Assembly (NCBI GenBank): GCA_009829735.1
Contig: CM020619.1
Coordinates: forward strand, 5,968,083 to 6,032,082
Direction: 5' to 3'
Length of the DNA: 64,000 nt
Source of the DNA: Pyropia yezoensis
Lineage: Eukaryota; Rhodophyta; Bangiophyceae; Bangiales; Bangiaceae
In this document: positions 22,701-34,604 of the stretch, one piece after another
Numbering within the stretch: the first letter of the stretch is position 1
Layout: each line of letters starts with the position of its first letter
Position numbers and translations under genes: made by a program
Notes under the pieces: generated by a model
Database searches by the model: none
Told to the model about the DNA's origin: nothing
What the model saw: the letters and a program-made list of their open reading frames with translations, nothing else

Positions 22701-24647
22701 GTTGCCGAGGTGGCCGACACGGCCGCGGGGCTCTTTGGGGTGCTCGTCGTCTACCCGCCGGGGCCGCCGCCCGCCCCCCCGCCCGCCCCCCCTACCCCCT
22801 TTTTTGTCGGCATCATTGACGAGACGCTCAGCCTGCACGCGGCGGTCAACCTCCCCCCCCCCCCCCCCCCGGGGCGTCGGCAGACGACGCCGAGGCGGCG
22901 GCGGCGGCGCACGTCAAGTACACCCTCGGGGGCACCCTCTACTGCGCTCCCCCCCCCCCCGCCCCCGGTGGGGGCCCCCCCCGCGGCCGCTCCTCCCGGG
23001 CGTGCCCCTGCGGCTGGCGGCCTACACGCTCGGCTCAGAGACGGACGTGCACACGCTGCTCGCCGACGGGGCGGCGCCGGCCGGCGGGGTGGGCGCCCCG
23101 CCGGGGCCCCTGCCGGCGCTCTCCTCGACCGTGCCGCTGCTGTCGGGCATGTTCCACGGCGTCACCGTCACCCCCGCGGGGGGGGGGCGGCTGCGCCTCC
23201 GCTGCGGCGCGCCGGGGCACGTGGCCAAGGGCATGGTCGCCGCGTGGCCGGTCGCCGCCGCCCCACCCGCCGCCCGGCCGGCCATTGCCGCGACGGCGGG
23301 GGTGGCACGTGACGGCCGCGGCGGCGGCGGCGGCGCCGGTGGCTGCGATGCCGGTGGCCGCGGTGGCGGTGGCGGCGGGGTGGTCCTGCCGCCGTGGCAA
23401 ACGGGTGGCGGCGGGAGCGGCGGCGGCAGCGGCGGCGCGACAGGGTCCCCGACGGCCGGGGTGGTCCCGCCGTGGGCGCTCCCCCCCCCCACGGGCGCCC
23501 CCCCCCCCACGCCTCCGCCCCCCGCACCTACCACCTGGCGGCGTCGCCCGTCGACTGGGACTACGCGCCGCTGCGCGGGGGCGCGTGCCCCCCCCCCCCC
23601 GGGGTCAATGGGAGTGCCCCCCGGCGGGCGCTCCCGCCATCCACCCGCACCACCTTTCCCGGCAAGGCCGTCTTTCGGCTGACCGGCGCCCCCGGCGCCC
23701 CCCCCCCCCCGCCTTCCACGCCTGACCGGCTGGTGGGCCCCCTCCTCCACGCGGTCGCGGGCGAGCCCCTAACGCTGGTGGTGACCAACGGCCTGGCCAC
23801 CCCCCTGGCCTTGTCCATCCCCGCCCTCGGCGAGCCCGCCGCCGACGGCGGGCCGCCCGCCCCCCCCGGCGGCACCTGGCGTGCCACGTGGGCGGTGCCG
23901 CCCGCGGCGGGCCCCCGCCCCGGCCGCGGGCGGGTGGGCGCCCACGTGTACGCCGCCGCCGACGGGGCGCCCCGCAGCGGCCTGTTTGGGGTGCTGGCCG
24001 TTGTGGCGGCCGCCGCGGACCTCCTCCCTGACGCCACCGCGCCGGCGGGCGTCCGCGCGGCGGGCGCCGACGACGAGGCCGCCGCGACGCTGCACACCTT
24101 TTTCGAGCCCCGCCCCCGCGCGGCGACTGGTGGCGGCGGCGCCCCGCCGCGGCCGGTCTTTGCCACCATCTCGGGGCACGTCCACTGCAACGGGCCGCCG
24201 CTGGTGGTGCGCCCGGGGGGGGTCACCCGCCTGTACGTGGCGGCCCTGTCCGACGGCCTCACCCCCGTGGCCGTCGCTGGCGGCGGCGGTGGCGCCGCCA
24301 GTGACGGTGGCGGTGGCGGCGGCGACGGCCGCGGCGGTGGCGGCAGTGACAGCGGCGGTGGGGGCGGCCTGCTGCTGCTCTCCCCCGGTGGCACCGCCGG
24401 CGGCGGCACCGCGGATGTGGCGGGCGGCAGCGCCTACCCGGGCGGGGTGACGGTTCTCGAGGTGGTGGGAGCGGGGGCGGAGGGGGGGGTGTGGGGCGCC
24501 GCCGCCGCCGACGTGGCGGCGGCGGGCATGCGCGCGCGGGTGTCTGCGGGGGGGGGGCGCCGCGGCGTTGCCACCGCCCCGTGGGCGTCTGCGACCGCCG
24601 CCCCCGTGGCGGCGGCGGCGGCGGCCGCGGCGGCGGCGGTGGTGTGA
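19800..24647 (+). CDS. Six-cupredoxin multicopper ferroxidase, ceruloplasmin/hephaestin/FOX1-like
   Basis: Probable extracellular-facing ferroxidase: oxidises Fe(II) with reduction of O2 at a copper cluster. Start at 19800 gives a basic leader followed by a long Ala-rich hydrophobic stretch (signal or anchor); an in-phase upstream ATG at about 19560 with a Leu-rich segment is an alternative. Exon 1 (to 20748) holds cupredoxin 1 (YYLRATLTQWDYAPL; LIGPLVV). Intron 20749-21083. Exon 2 (21084-21546) holds cupredoxin 2 with HTLHLHG and GHCHLNDHVAAG. Intron 21547-22014. Exon 3 carries cupredoxin 3 (HPHGLRYEKAAEG, WLLHSHVAEVADT), 4 (ETDVHTLL, RCGAPGHVAKGM), 5 (YHLAASPVDWDYAPL) and a degenerate 6, ending at 24647. 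Both introns are GT-AG and join at conserved points. The frame shifts at several C or G runs (about 21160-21240, 21425, 22855, 22955, 23480-23520), probably run-length errors. Family assignment is firm; the exact model is not. Confidence 0.82.
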
Positions 24648-24782
24648 GCGCCCCGCGCGCGCTGCGGCAGCGTCTACCTTTAGTAGGCCCACGGACGCCG
24701 TGTACAAAAAGTTGTGTACGAGTCAGAATCAGAGACAAGGACGCCAAGGTCAGTGCCTTTCATCATGACCATGCCGTTGCAG

Positions 24783-26176
24783 TCAGCTCTCAAAAAACAC
24801 CCTGGCCACCCGCTCAATGAGCCCCCCACACAGTGGGCAGCCGCCCCCCCCCCCCACCACCCCCGCCGCGCACGCCCCACACAGCACCGCGTGGCCACAG
24901 CTGAGCAGCACCACCGCTGTGTCGGCGTCGCGGCACACCACACACCGCCGCCGGTCGTCGGCGGCGGCGGCGGCGGGGGGCAGCGCCGCGCGGAGCCGCC
25001 GGATCTCGGCCCGCGCGTCGGCAAGCGCCGCTCGCAGCTCCGCAACGTCGCCGGGGGGGAAGGGCGTTGCGGCGAGGCGCACCGCAGCGGCGGCAGCGTC
25101 GCCCGCGTCTTCATGGTCGCCGTCGGCCGCCGCCGCCGCCGCCGCCGCAGCGGCCGACGTGGCCGCCGGTAGCAGCGCGCCCACCCCCGCCGCCGCCCGC
25201 GCGGCGATGCGCGCGTCCATGCAGCGGAGGACGTGGACGGCGCGGGCGCCCACCGCCGCCGCCTCGTGGGCCGACGGCGGCACGTCGGGGGGGGAGGACG
25301 GGCCCCCGGCCACCCATCCGCAAAAGGGGCACGGGGGTGCGGGGCCGCCGCTGGCGCCGCCACCGTCGCCGCTGTCGCCGCCGCCATTGCCAGTGGCGGC
25401 CAGCACCAGCCGCGCGCCAGAGGCAAAGGGAGGCGGGGCGACGCCGTTTTCGTCACCTTGGCGCCCGCCGGCCCCGCCGCCCCTGTCCCCGTCAATGCCG
25501 AAAGGGCCGGCGTCGCCAATGGGCCGCCCGCCTCCCCATTCCGCAGCCACTGGCGATGCGTCGGCCCGCAGGTCGGCGAGGCGGCCGTCCCTGTCAAGGC
25601 GGCCCCACAGACGTGCCACCCCCCCGCCATCCGGCAGCAGCTCCGCGCCGTCCCCGCCCCGGAGGCCGACGCTGCCGCCGGCGCCCCCCCCCCCGGCACA
25701 CCCCTCCCCACCCCCCGCACACGTACCCCACACACACCCCCCTCGTCACGCCAGACGCGCACGGACAGGTCGCTAGCGGGGAGCGTCAGCCGGTGGGCCC
25801 GCCCGCCTCGGCCGTGTAGTGCGCCGCGGGTGGTCGGCCAGACCGCCGTGGCATCGACAGAGGGTCCCTCCCCTGCGGCCGCCACAGCCGCCGCCGTCGC
25901 CACCTCTGCTACGGCCGCCGCCGCCACCATCGCCGCCGACGGCGCCGCGTAGAGCCCCCTGATGCCCACCAGCCGGGGCCCCTGGGTGTAGGCCGTCAGG
26001 CCCACGAGGGTGGCCCCCGCCGGCGGCGTGTCGCCAAACGGCGTGTCCCCGCCGCCGCTCCTACTGCTGTCGCCACCGCTGCCGCCCACCACCACCGCGG
26101 CGGCCACCGAAGTGGGCGACAGCGCCGGCCCGTCACCGATAGAGGTTTCCACCGGGGGACACCTTCCATCCCCCAT
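24783..26176 (-). CDS. C-terminal RING-finger protein (putative E3 ligase)
   Basis: Two-exon minus-strand gene. The C-terminal 50 residues form a C3HC4 RING: CVVC, then SCGHAVLCGAC and CPLC, followed by the ending RVFFES. This layout, after a Glu/Arg/Ala coiled segment (DVAELRAALADARAEIRRLRAAL), resembles IAP/LUL-type RING E3 ligases that transfer ubiquitin. Further upstream is a possible extra zinc site starting CPFCGW with later His and Cys. Exon 1 starts at ATG 26176 (MGDGRCPPVETS) and ends in a G run near 25740; the intron runs to about 25672 (acceptor GGCGGCAG). Exon 1 includes LVGIRGLYAAP and AHRLTLPASDLSVRVW, which could be a beta-sandwich or beta-prism domain, but I cannot name it. 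The gene converges with the ferroxidase, leaving about 135 bp between stop codons. Confidence 0.72.
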
Positions 26177-27185
26177 AGTTCTACCTGGCGTGCCTCGCAA
26201 TGGGTGGGGCACAAGGGGGAGGAAGAGAGGAGCCAACAAGAGAGATTCGTACCGCAGGGAACGCGACTGCCATGACAGGCGCGGGCCAGGAGGGGGGGCG
26301 CCGCCAGAGAGCGGCGGCGGGGTCGGGGCCGCCCACCGCCGCCAGGATAGAGAGGGGGGATAGGGAGGAACGGGTCTGGAAGAAGAACGAAAGAGTAGAC
26401 ACAAATAACAAGCCGTAGCAGGGGCGGTGAATCAGCGGCAGTGGCGGTCGATAGGGGGTAGTGTGGTGGTGTGGCGGCACGGCCACCAGGAAAACCAAGA
26501 CGCAGAATCCAGCCGCCGCACGGCAGCAGCCGGCCTGGCCGTTGGCGGCATCGGCAGCAGCGGCTGAGGGTGCTTGCTACTCGCACCACTCCCAGCCACA
26601 GCCTTTACATGGCGCAGTGTATGCGGGGGTGGCGCTGAGGGGGGAGGGGGGGAGGGGAAGAAAGAGAGAAGCGAAGCGGTTGTGGTGCCGGCCGTCTGGT
26701 TCTGATGTCGTCAATCAGGAGGGGGGAGAGCTCTGCAAGCGATGGTGGCGGACCGAGCGGGGGGGGGGGGTAAGAGGGCGCGAGCCCGCCCCTTCCCCCC
26801 CGCCCCTTCACCTGCGTGAGCAGCAGTGGGTGCTGTGGGATTCGCAGCTTCGCAGGCGAGCGATGGAGTGACGGGTGGTGGCAGGGTTAAGAGCAGGCCA
26901 GCGAGGGGGGGGGGGGGTCGGAAGAGGGCGACGGAGAGCTGTTGAGTGCATACGGTGCGGTATTTAGGGGCGCACGACTGAGCCGTGCGAAATGACACGT
27001 GTGAGGAACTGCAAGAATGAGTTGGCCACGATTTGTGCTGGCCACAAGAAACGGTTCTAAACGCCAGCAAGTCGTTGTTGTTCGCGCACAATTGAGTGGA
27101 AGCATTGTGAGACGGGTGACTCCAATGAAACACTACCACGTGTCGTCATGCCCTGGCAAACGCGTCACGCTGGCGACTCCACCTT
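26177..27185. other. Intergenic, nothing recognised
   Basis: Upstream of the RING gene and left of the Mutator-like element. GC-rich with G runs; no supported frame. It probably includes the RING promoter, but no defined element is visible. Confidence 0.45.
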
Positions 27186-27194
27186 GAAAAAGAG
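27186..27194. repeat. Left target-site duplication of the Mutator-like element
   Basis: GAAAAAGAG, matched at the far end by GAAAAAGGG at 35048-35056 with one difference. Confidence 0.7.
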
Positions 27195-27196
27195 AG

Positions 27197-27387
27197 GGGC
27201 TAGGGTTGAGGGTGGGGTTCGGATGGAAATCAGAAGGTGGGGTTGAGTGGTGCGCACTGGAATTGATGTGAATTGCAAGCGTGCTGAAGGTGACCCCTAT
27301 CAAGTGCCCGTCTCTTGTAGGATGCGCTGGGGTGGGGTTCAGTTGGGGTGGGGCGGGGTTCAGTCCCAGGCTGCCGTCACAATTCTG
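27197..27387 (+). repeat. Left terminal inverted repeat of the Mutator-like element
   Basis: Begins GGGCTAGGGTTGAGGG and aligns over about 190 bp with the reverse complement of 34850-35047, with scattered mismatches and one indel. It contains repeated GGGGTTCAG units near its inner end. Confidence 0.88.
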
Positions 27388-27648
27388 ATACGTGAGGGGG
27401 AGTGCCTGAAAGGGTGGGCAACCGCCTGGGTGGCGCCAAAAACTGCGCGCCCACATCGCCCGGCCCACCCCGACTGGCTGCCCAGACCGGCCACCCCGCG
27501 CCGACCACCAGGCTCGTCGGAAGCGACGCCGAGCGACCTTGACCGCCCACGCCAACGAGTCGCCTACTTCCACCTGTTCAGCAAGCATCCTCTACGCTGG
27601 CGGCAGCCCCCTCCCTGCCACGGCCAACAGCGCTTCGTTGCGGTGAAC

Positions 27649-30600
27649 ATGGACCCGGCCGCACCCGAGGCGACCGCGCTTGCCACGGCAGCTGACGTGT
27701 GCGAGCCCCAGCCCAATGATTCGGAGCCAGATGCGGAGCCCGTCCTCCTGTTTGCCCGCGAGGAATCTGGACTGTATCGGGTATGGCCATGAGCGTCTTT
27801 TCTTTGAGAGAGCATCCTTGTATGACCCGGCACTTTGTTTCGACCCGCATATCGCTCAACGCATGGTCTTGAAGTACTAACGCATGGGTAAATGCTTCCC
27901 TTGGCTGCATGCATCGATTCTCACGACTCAGATCAGCGCAAAAAAAGCAGTTGAAATGGTTGTCATCCACGGCGACGCCGCCGACCACTACTCCAGCAAC
28001 AGCGATGGTGGAGTTGCCCACGTCCTCGATTTGCCTCCATCCTCGGCGGAGACCTGATTTAAGGACAGTCCGTACACCTGGGGGCCGCCCAAGGGCACGA
28101 GCTCTACAATGGTGCTCATCTCTGGACGGTGGAAACGTTACAGTGTGCGGACGCGTACGTGCACCCCACCGATGGTGTGCTCCCTCATGCCCGCGGACGT
28201 GGCCAACATGCGTCATACGGAGGTCGACTTTGATAACCCCACGTGGCTGGCGGCCATGAAGATGTGCGAGGATGACGATGACCCGGAGAGACGGGTACGA
28301 AAGACTTCTATGGTATGTTGAATCCAGCAAGCTCCTGGTCGCTCTTTGCCACTTTGACGAATTTTGGGCCGCTCTCCTTGCGCAGTACGCCTGTGGCCAC
28401 TCTATGACCTTGAAACCAATCTCTGTGGGCACACACTCCTGGGCGCATTTCTCATATCTGGGCGTATTGGCGCATCGCTCGCTTTTCTTCGTCCATCCAC
28501 ATGTTTGTTCCCTTGCATATTTGTGTGCGTCGGCCGCAACAGGCGTACTTTAAGACCTTGCAGAACATGGAGGGCGGATGCTCCTTTACGGACAAGGATA
28601 ACATCCCCTGCGGTGGGCACCCCGTGTTTCTGCCTCCCAGAGGGGGCCGCGGGGCTTTTATTGGGTGCTCCAACTGGGAGCCAGGTGACCCACCCACCTC
28701 CAGGGGAGGGCATATGTCCCGCTGCATTCGTCCAGGGGTTGACCCTGACCTGGTCAAGACCTGGTTGGAGGACGGTATCGAGGACGTCGCGTCATCTGAT
28801 ACATGCAGCTACATCTCTGGCAAGCGCTTCAAGGAGCTGACGTGCAAGCGGCACGGAGGCGAGAACCCTCGCCTCAAGAGGTCGGGGGGGGGCGGGTGCC
28901 CAGTGCGTGTTGAGTTCCTGAGCCCCGCTGGGAGTACTGGCGACACTATACGCGTATTCGTCATCGTGCGTGGGACGCACTCCCACGTTTTCCCGGTTTG
29001 CAAGCCCTCAAGCCGGCTCGTGCAGAACGTGGTCGAAGATAATCCGTCAGCATCCATTCGAGCGCTGCAGGTATGTAGACTGGCTTTTCTGCTTCTTGTC
29101 TGTCTGATTGTGTGGTTTGAGCACCTGTGATTGTGGAGCGATCTTTCTGACATACAAGCGCAATTGTGGTGTCTGTGTCTCTTTCTGGCTTTTTCTTTCA
29201 GGCGGCGATCAGCGATGCCAGCGGCGGGGGACTGGCGAGCACCTCCTTCGTCCGCAAGCTGCGCCACTCGGCGCGCTCTACAGCCCACCCATTTGGGCAG
29301 GACCTGCTTGGGGTGATGGACCTCTACCGTCGGTCGGGCTACCGCCACGAGTACGTGAAGGCGATTATTCAGAAACCGGAGTACACTGCCGTGGTCCTCC
29401 AGACTGAGAAGCAGGCCGACATGGCCGGCCAGATGCGCTACATCGAGGCTGACTCAACGTTTGGCGTTGTTTCCCGGGGCTCTGCTAAGGATGGCGTACA
29501 GGCGGAGGCCATTAGAGAGGCTGGAAAGCAGGCTTTTGACTGGCATCATTTTTCCATCATGTAAGTCAGGAGGGCTCTGTGCGGTGGCGGCGAGACTCAG
29601 GCCTGTTTTCCCAGGCTTTCGACCTCCTCTGCGATGAGGGAGATCATCTCAGTCACTGACGTATTGCTACTGTCCGTCTCCGTGCGTAGATCTTTTGTGC
29701 CGTGGCTGAACCGGGCGGTAACCCTGCTCCGAGCAATGGTGATTGGGAAGACCACGTCTATGTACGAGGAGCTGTTTGAGTTCTACTTCTCGGCTGCGGC
29801 GGAGCACGGCCTGGCTGGGCCCGGCGGGCGTGTAGCGGTCCGGGCGGGGGGCGGGACCAGTAGCAGAAAAACACCCTTTGTTGCCGCTACAATGGACTTT
29901 GAGACAGCGCAACACACTGGGTTCGCGCGTGGCCTAAGCCGGGTGTTTGGAGGTGAACCAGCCGACTACACTGGCAGGTTCATTGGCTGCGCCGTTCATT
30001 TTAAGCGTTTCCTCCTGGGACCCAGCGGCAACAGCGTGGGTGACCCCTTTTTCAGCGTTATGGTGCAGCTGCGGGAAGCTGATGCCGTGGGCGGTGAGTC
30101 GGGGGTACGGGAACGCCTGTCCTCGCTGGCCGCGGAGTATCAGAAAAGCCATGAATCGAAAAAGGCCAACGTCATCCTGTGGCTCCTCAAGAACCCGGCC
30201 GCCTTCTCCGCAGCCTTCCCGAAGAGCAGTGGCCGGCTTAACAAGTTTGAGCTACTGGCGAGTCCTGACAACACCAACGCTTGCGAGTCTTTGAACCGAC
30301 AAACAAAGCAGGTCGTGTCGGACGCCAGAGCGTCCTCGCTACTGGAGGTCATCGCGTCACTTTCCGACTTTGATGCAAGGACGATGGCCGCCATCACGTC
30401 GCCCGGCCAAGCGGCGCCCTCCGGGGCGTCGCAGGTGGCGCGCATGAATCGCGCCACCAAGCGGAAGCGGAAGAGCAACGTTGTGCCGAGCGCTGGGCAG
30501 CCGCCCAAGCCCGCCAAGTCCGGGCGAGCAAGCGCAAGTCCTCCTCGCGGTGGTGCAGCCAGAGCTGCAGATGCACACGCGGCTGCGGGGCGAGATGCAA

Positions 30601-30845
30601 TGCCTGCGGAAGAAGCGGCTCCGGGTGTGGCCCGCCCAGGTGGTGGTGAAACTCCCAGTGGGACAACTGGAGCGGGAACCGCGGGAGCCCCTCCCCTCTG
30701 GCAGTCGTCTCCTCAGCTGCTGGCTGAGTTTCAGCTCTTCTTAGCTGCACGGCAGCAGGCGCGGATGTCGTCTGCAGACGGAGCCACGAAAAAGCGGGGG
30801 TACGAGGGTGTGTCGTCTGAGGGTGGAGAGGAGCCTGAAAGCTAA
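27649..30845 (+). CDS. MULE transposase, five exons
   Basis: Mutator-like transposase. Suggested exons: 27649-27780, 27932-28294, 28543-29070, 29202-29560 and 29690-30845; all junctions are GT-AG and phases agree (0, 0, 0, 2). Exon 3 has a Cys/His-rich part (IPCGGHP, FIGCSNW, TCKRHGG) and the GTHSHVFPVCKPSSR motif, likely for DNA binding. Catalytic residues fit a DDE set: Asp in IEADSTFGVV (exon 4), Asp in TMDFETAQHTGF followed by the GCAVHFKRF block, and Glu in NACESLNRQTK (exon 5). The tail is basic and Ala/Gly-rich with KRKRKSN, a possible nuclear signal. Exon 2 as drawn contains an in-frame TGA at 28055-28057; using the weaker acceptor at 28062-28063 would skip it. Apart from that TGA the gene is open. 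Confidence 0.75.
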
Positions 30846-30889
30846 TGAAGCCTGCTCTTGATAAGGCGCTCCCTCCCCTAAAGAAAAAG

Positions 30890-33656
30890 CAGAAGGGATG
30901 CCCGCCAGCGGGAAGACCACGCGCCCCTCGCCGGCGCCGCGACCGCGTCCGCGGCCGCGGTCCAAAGAGGGCTGAAGACGTCCGCAGCACCGCCGCCGCC
31001 GCCACCACCGCCGCAGCCGCCAGCCGAGGCGCCGGCCACCCCCTCCGCCCCCTCCTCCTCCTCCCCCGCGCTGTACACGTGGCCCACCACGTCCCGCTCT
31101 CTGTCGTCGGCCGAGTCACTGCTGCTGCCGCCATCGGCGCACCCCCCCCCCCCCCCCTGGGCGCCCCGCCGCGCGCCGGTCAGCACACCCCCCCCGCCGG
31201 GCAACCCCCCCCCCCCCCCCCACCACGCGCCGCCCACCCCCGACGTTGCCGACAGCGCGCTTGCACGTCGCGGACGGGCGCGGCTGTGGCGGCGCGGAGG
31301 CGGCCGAGGCGGTCGAGGCCGAGGCGGGCGGCGATGGCCGCCGCCAGCACCGCCGCGTCTCGGTAGCCCGCCGCCGCCGTTGCCGCGGCGGCGCCGCTGG
31401 CAAAGAGCAAACCGTACAAGCGGGAAAGGGTGGACGTGTAGGGGGTGAGGTCGTCGGGGGCGCGCCAGGACGGCACCGCGGGCGCCTCGACGGCCGCGCT
31501 GGAAGGGATGGCGGACGGGTAGGGGGAGGGCGCGCCCCCGGGGGGGGCCCACATCATCGCCGCCGCCCAGGCGGTCCAGTCGGGCGGGGAGGGCGGCAGG
31601 ATGGGCGACAGCGGGGGGACTGCCGCCGCCATGGCGGCCGGCGAGGCGGTCGCGGCGCGCCACCGCCACGGCGCCCGCGCCGCCGTCGCCGCCGCCGCGA
31701 CGGCCGCGACGAGCGACGCGCGGCCGGCGAGCGCCACCGGCCGCGCGCCGCCGCCCAGCCGCACCGCCGCGGGCGGGGAGAAGCGGCGGCCCCAGCAGGG
31801 CTGCCACCCGGGCTGCCCCCCCCCCCCCCCCCCCCCGGGGGGGGGGGGGGGGCCGCGGGCCCCCGGGGGCCCCCCCCCCCCCCCCCTCCCCCCCTCCTAC
31901 TCTTCCAACCACCCCTACACGCCATCCGCCACGTAGTAGCGGACGTACGCGTCTGCGCCGAGGCGCGCGGCGAGCGCCGCGGCGAGGCTGCCCAGCACCG
32001 GCAGGTCCGGCTCGGCGGCGCGTGTCAGTTTCGCCTCCTCGTACAGCGCGAGCGTGACGGCCAGCGCGTCGGCCGTCAGCGCCCGCGCCGCCGCCGCATG
32101 AGCGTCGGCGGCCGCCGCTGTCGACGACGCCGCCGCGGCGGCGGCGGCCATGCAGCCGAGCGACTGGCGGACCGCGCCCGCGTCGGGCGCGGCCGCGGCA
32201 CAGCACGGCGCGTCGGCGGGCGTGGCGCCCATGTGCAAGTCTGACGCGAGCAGCCACGCCCAGGCGCTGAGCAGCGCGTCGTCGCGGCCAATTCCAACGC
32301 CGCCGCCGGCCACGCCGCCGGGCCACCGCCACATCACCGCCGCGTTCCGGTCGGCGGGGACGTTCAGCACCACCGCTGCCAGCAGCCGCTAGTCCGCCAT
32401 TGGCGGCAGCTCCCCGGCGCCACACCCACCGCTCCCACCGCCGCCATGACCATCAGGCCCGCCACCGTCGAGCGACTCCCCCCACAGGCCGCCGCCACCG
32501 TCAACGCCGCCCGCGCCGCGGCCGCCGCGCCAGGCGGCTCACGCGTGGCCGGCGCCATCGTCCCAGCAGCCGCTGCCGGCACGCGGCGTCGCGTCGAGCA
32601 CCGCCGCGCGGCGATGGAGGAGGGCGCGGCGGAGCGCCACCGCCGCAGCCGCGCCGGCGGGTGGGGCGGCGCCGCCGTCGCCGCCTGGGGGGGGCACCGG
32701 AGCGCGGCTCGCCACCCGCGCGTGGACGCCACAGAGCAGCGCCGCCGCGAGCAGCGACGACGACCGCGTGCACCGCAGGTCCGCCCGCACCGCCGCGACG
32801 GCCGCAGCGGGGGGTCGCAGAGGCGCCGTCGTCGCCGCCGACGCCGACGCCGCCGGCGCGAGCAGCACGGTCACCCTCGAGGCGACCGCGTCGCGGAGCC
32901 CCACCGGCACCCACCCCCTCCCGCCAGCGCCGCCGCCGCCGAGCGCCACGCCCGCCACCCGCTGGGTGCCCACCCACAGCTGCAGCGCCCCCCCCGTGGT
33001 GAGCACCAGCGTGTCGACCGCGCCGCCCGGGCGGGTGGCCACCAGCTCCGCCGCGGCCGCCACCCGCCTCACAAGGGCAATGAGCGTGACGGCAGAGCCA
33101 CGGCGGGCGGCACGGGCGCCGCGTCTGGGTCAGCCGCAGCGGCGGCGGCGGTCGAGCGGGTGCCGTCAGGGGCGGCCAGGTCGACAGCCCAAACGAGGAG
33201 CTCCCCGCCCGCAACGACAACGGCGATGACCTCCCCCGCGGGCCCGTGCGCTACAAACGCGGCCGCGACGGGGCCGCGGATGGCGGCGCCGCCGAGGAAG
33301 GAAAGGGCGAGCCGCGGCCGCCGGACGAGCGCGGCAAACAGCCGCCGCCGCTGAAGGGCGCCCTCCGTGATGTAGAGGGAGCGCTCGAGGGAGCGAGTGG
33401 GCGTGACGGGCGCCAGATGGGGGGGGGGCGCGGGTGTCACCGTAGCGTTGGTGGCGCCGACGCCGCCACCGCCGCCGCCACCGCTGCGGCCGCCACCCCC
33501 CCCCCCACGGCCACCCCAACCGCGGCCGTCCTCCGTGTCACTGCTGCTGGCGCTGCTCCCGCCGCCGCCGCTCCCCGTGCCGAGAATCGACTGTAATGTT
33601 TTCCACGTTGCTGCACGTGCCAGACGAAAAGCGCGGCTACGTACCATGGCTGGCAT
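30890..33656 (-). pseudogene. APC1 (anaphase-promoting complex subunit 1) N-terminal fragment, captured
   Basis: Minus-strand remnant of the large APC/C scaffold that supports the cell-cycle ubiquitin ligase. It begins MPAMVRSRAFRLARAATW at 33656. Pieces in order: ITEGALQRRRLF and ELLVWAVDL (N-terminal propeller), VDTLVLTTGGALQLWVG, then ALYEEAKLTR with LGSLAAALAARLGADAYVRYY, then PYTSTLSRLYGLLFASG and APVRDVQARC, which match the APC1 blocks around LYEELKL and ALPLREAIRKC. The pieces lie in three frames, with an in-frame TAG near 32391 where Trp is expected. Only about the first half of the usual 1700-2000 residues is present; the sequence then runs into element DNA beside the transposase 3' end. 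It lies inside the Mutator-like TIRs, so capture is inferred. Family identification is from motif memory and should be confirmed by search. Confidence 0.62.
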
Positions 33657-34604
33657 TTTTTTGTTTATGTTTGTCTCTCATGGCCGCTTCTCATTCACTG
33701 TGCGTTGCAGCACAGACAGAAAAGATATGAAACAAATCAAGCCCTGTTCGCTCGAGTGGAGACACCCCGAATCACCGAGTAGGCTCAACATCCAATAATC
33801 ATCGAGAGCCTATTGACCCCCACAGACCAAGCCCCATCAAAGCACCGTCCCCTTTTCTGCCGCTCCTCGCTCCTCCCCCTCTCCCTTCCCAAGGCCTATC
33901 CCAACCATCTTCTGCCTCGCCTACCGTCTCCCGTCCCTCTCCCCCCTTCTCAGTGCCACACGGGCGGGCAGCCGCCCCGGGGGTCGCCCACAGCCACACC
34001 GCCCGCGAGTAAACCGCCAAAGCTACAGTGGCCACTGCCGCCACTCGGTGGGGGCAACGGAGCAAGCCGCCCCCCTCGCCACCGTCAGAGACAGTGGTGC
34101 AGCCCATCGCCGCCGCCGCCGTAGCCCCCGTGTGCGGCGGGTGCACCAAGCGCGCAGGAAGACATGTGAATAGCGACGCCGGAGCCGCCCCACCGTCGCC
34201 ACTGCGGCCGGCAAAACAATCGCCGGGGGTGGATCCGCCGGCGCAAGAGCATCCCATTCCACGGCGGGCCAGCACCGTAGCCACCGCTGCCACGGTCGGC
34301 CACAGCGGGCTCGCCAGTTGACCGTGGCAGCCACCAGGACGGCGACCGCGGCCGTGGCAGCAGCGTGGGCGTGCGGCCCCCCCCATCATGACAGCAGCAC
34401 ACCGCCGGGTGCCGTCACGCGCCACTAGGGCATGGGAAGGGGTCAGGGTGGGCATGGCGACGAGAGGGTCCGGCCAAGGCCGGGTGGGTATGATGACGGG
34501 AGGGGCCGGCCGGGTCGTGGTGGGTGAGTGCAGGGCGTTGCTGGCCACGGTGACGGGAGGGGGGGTCCGGCGGCCAACCGTATAAGGGAGACCACGGAGA
34601 CCGG

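Noticed and set aside
25250..25330. BIR zinc domain in the RING protein
   Set aside because: CPFCGW and later His/Cys are suggestive, but spacing does not match C-x2-C-x16-H-x6-C.
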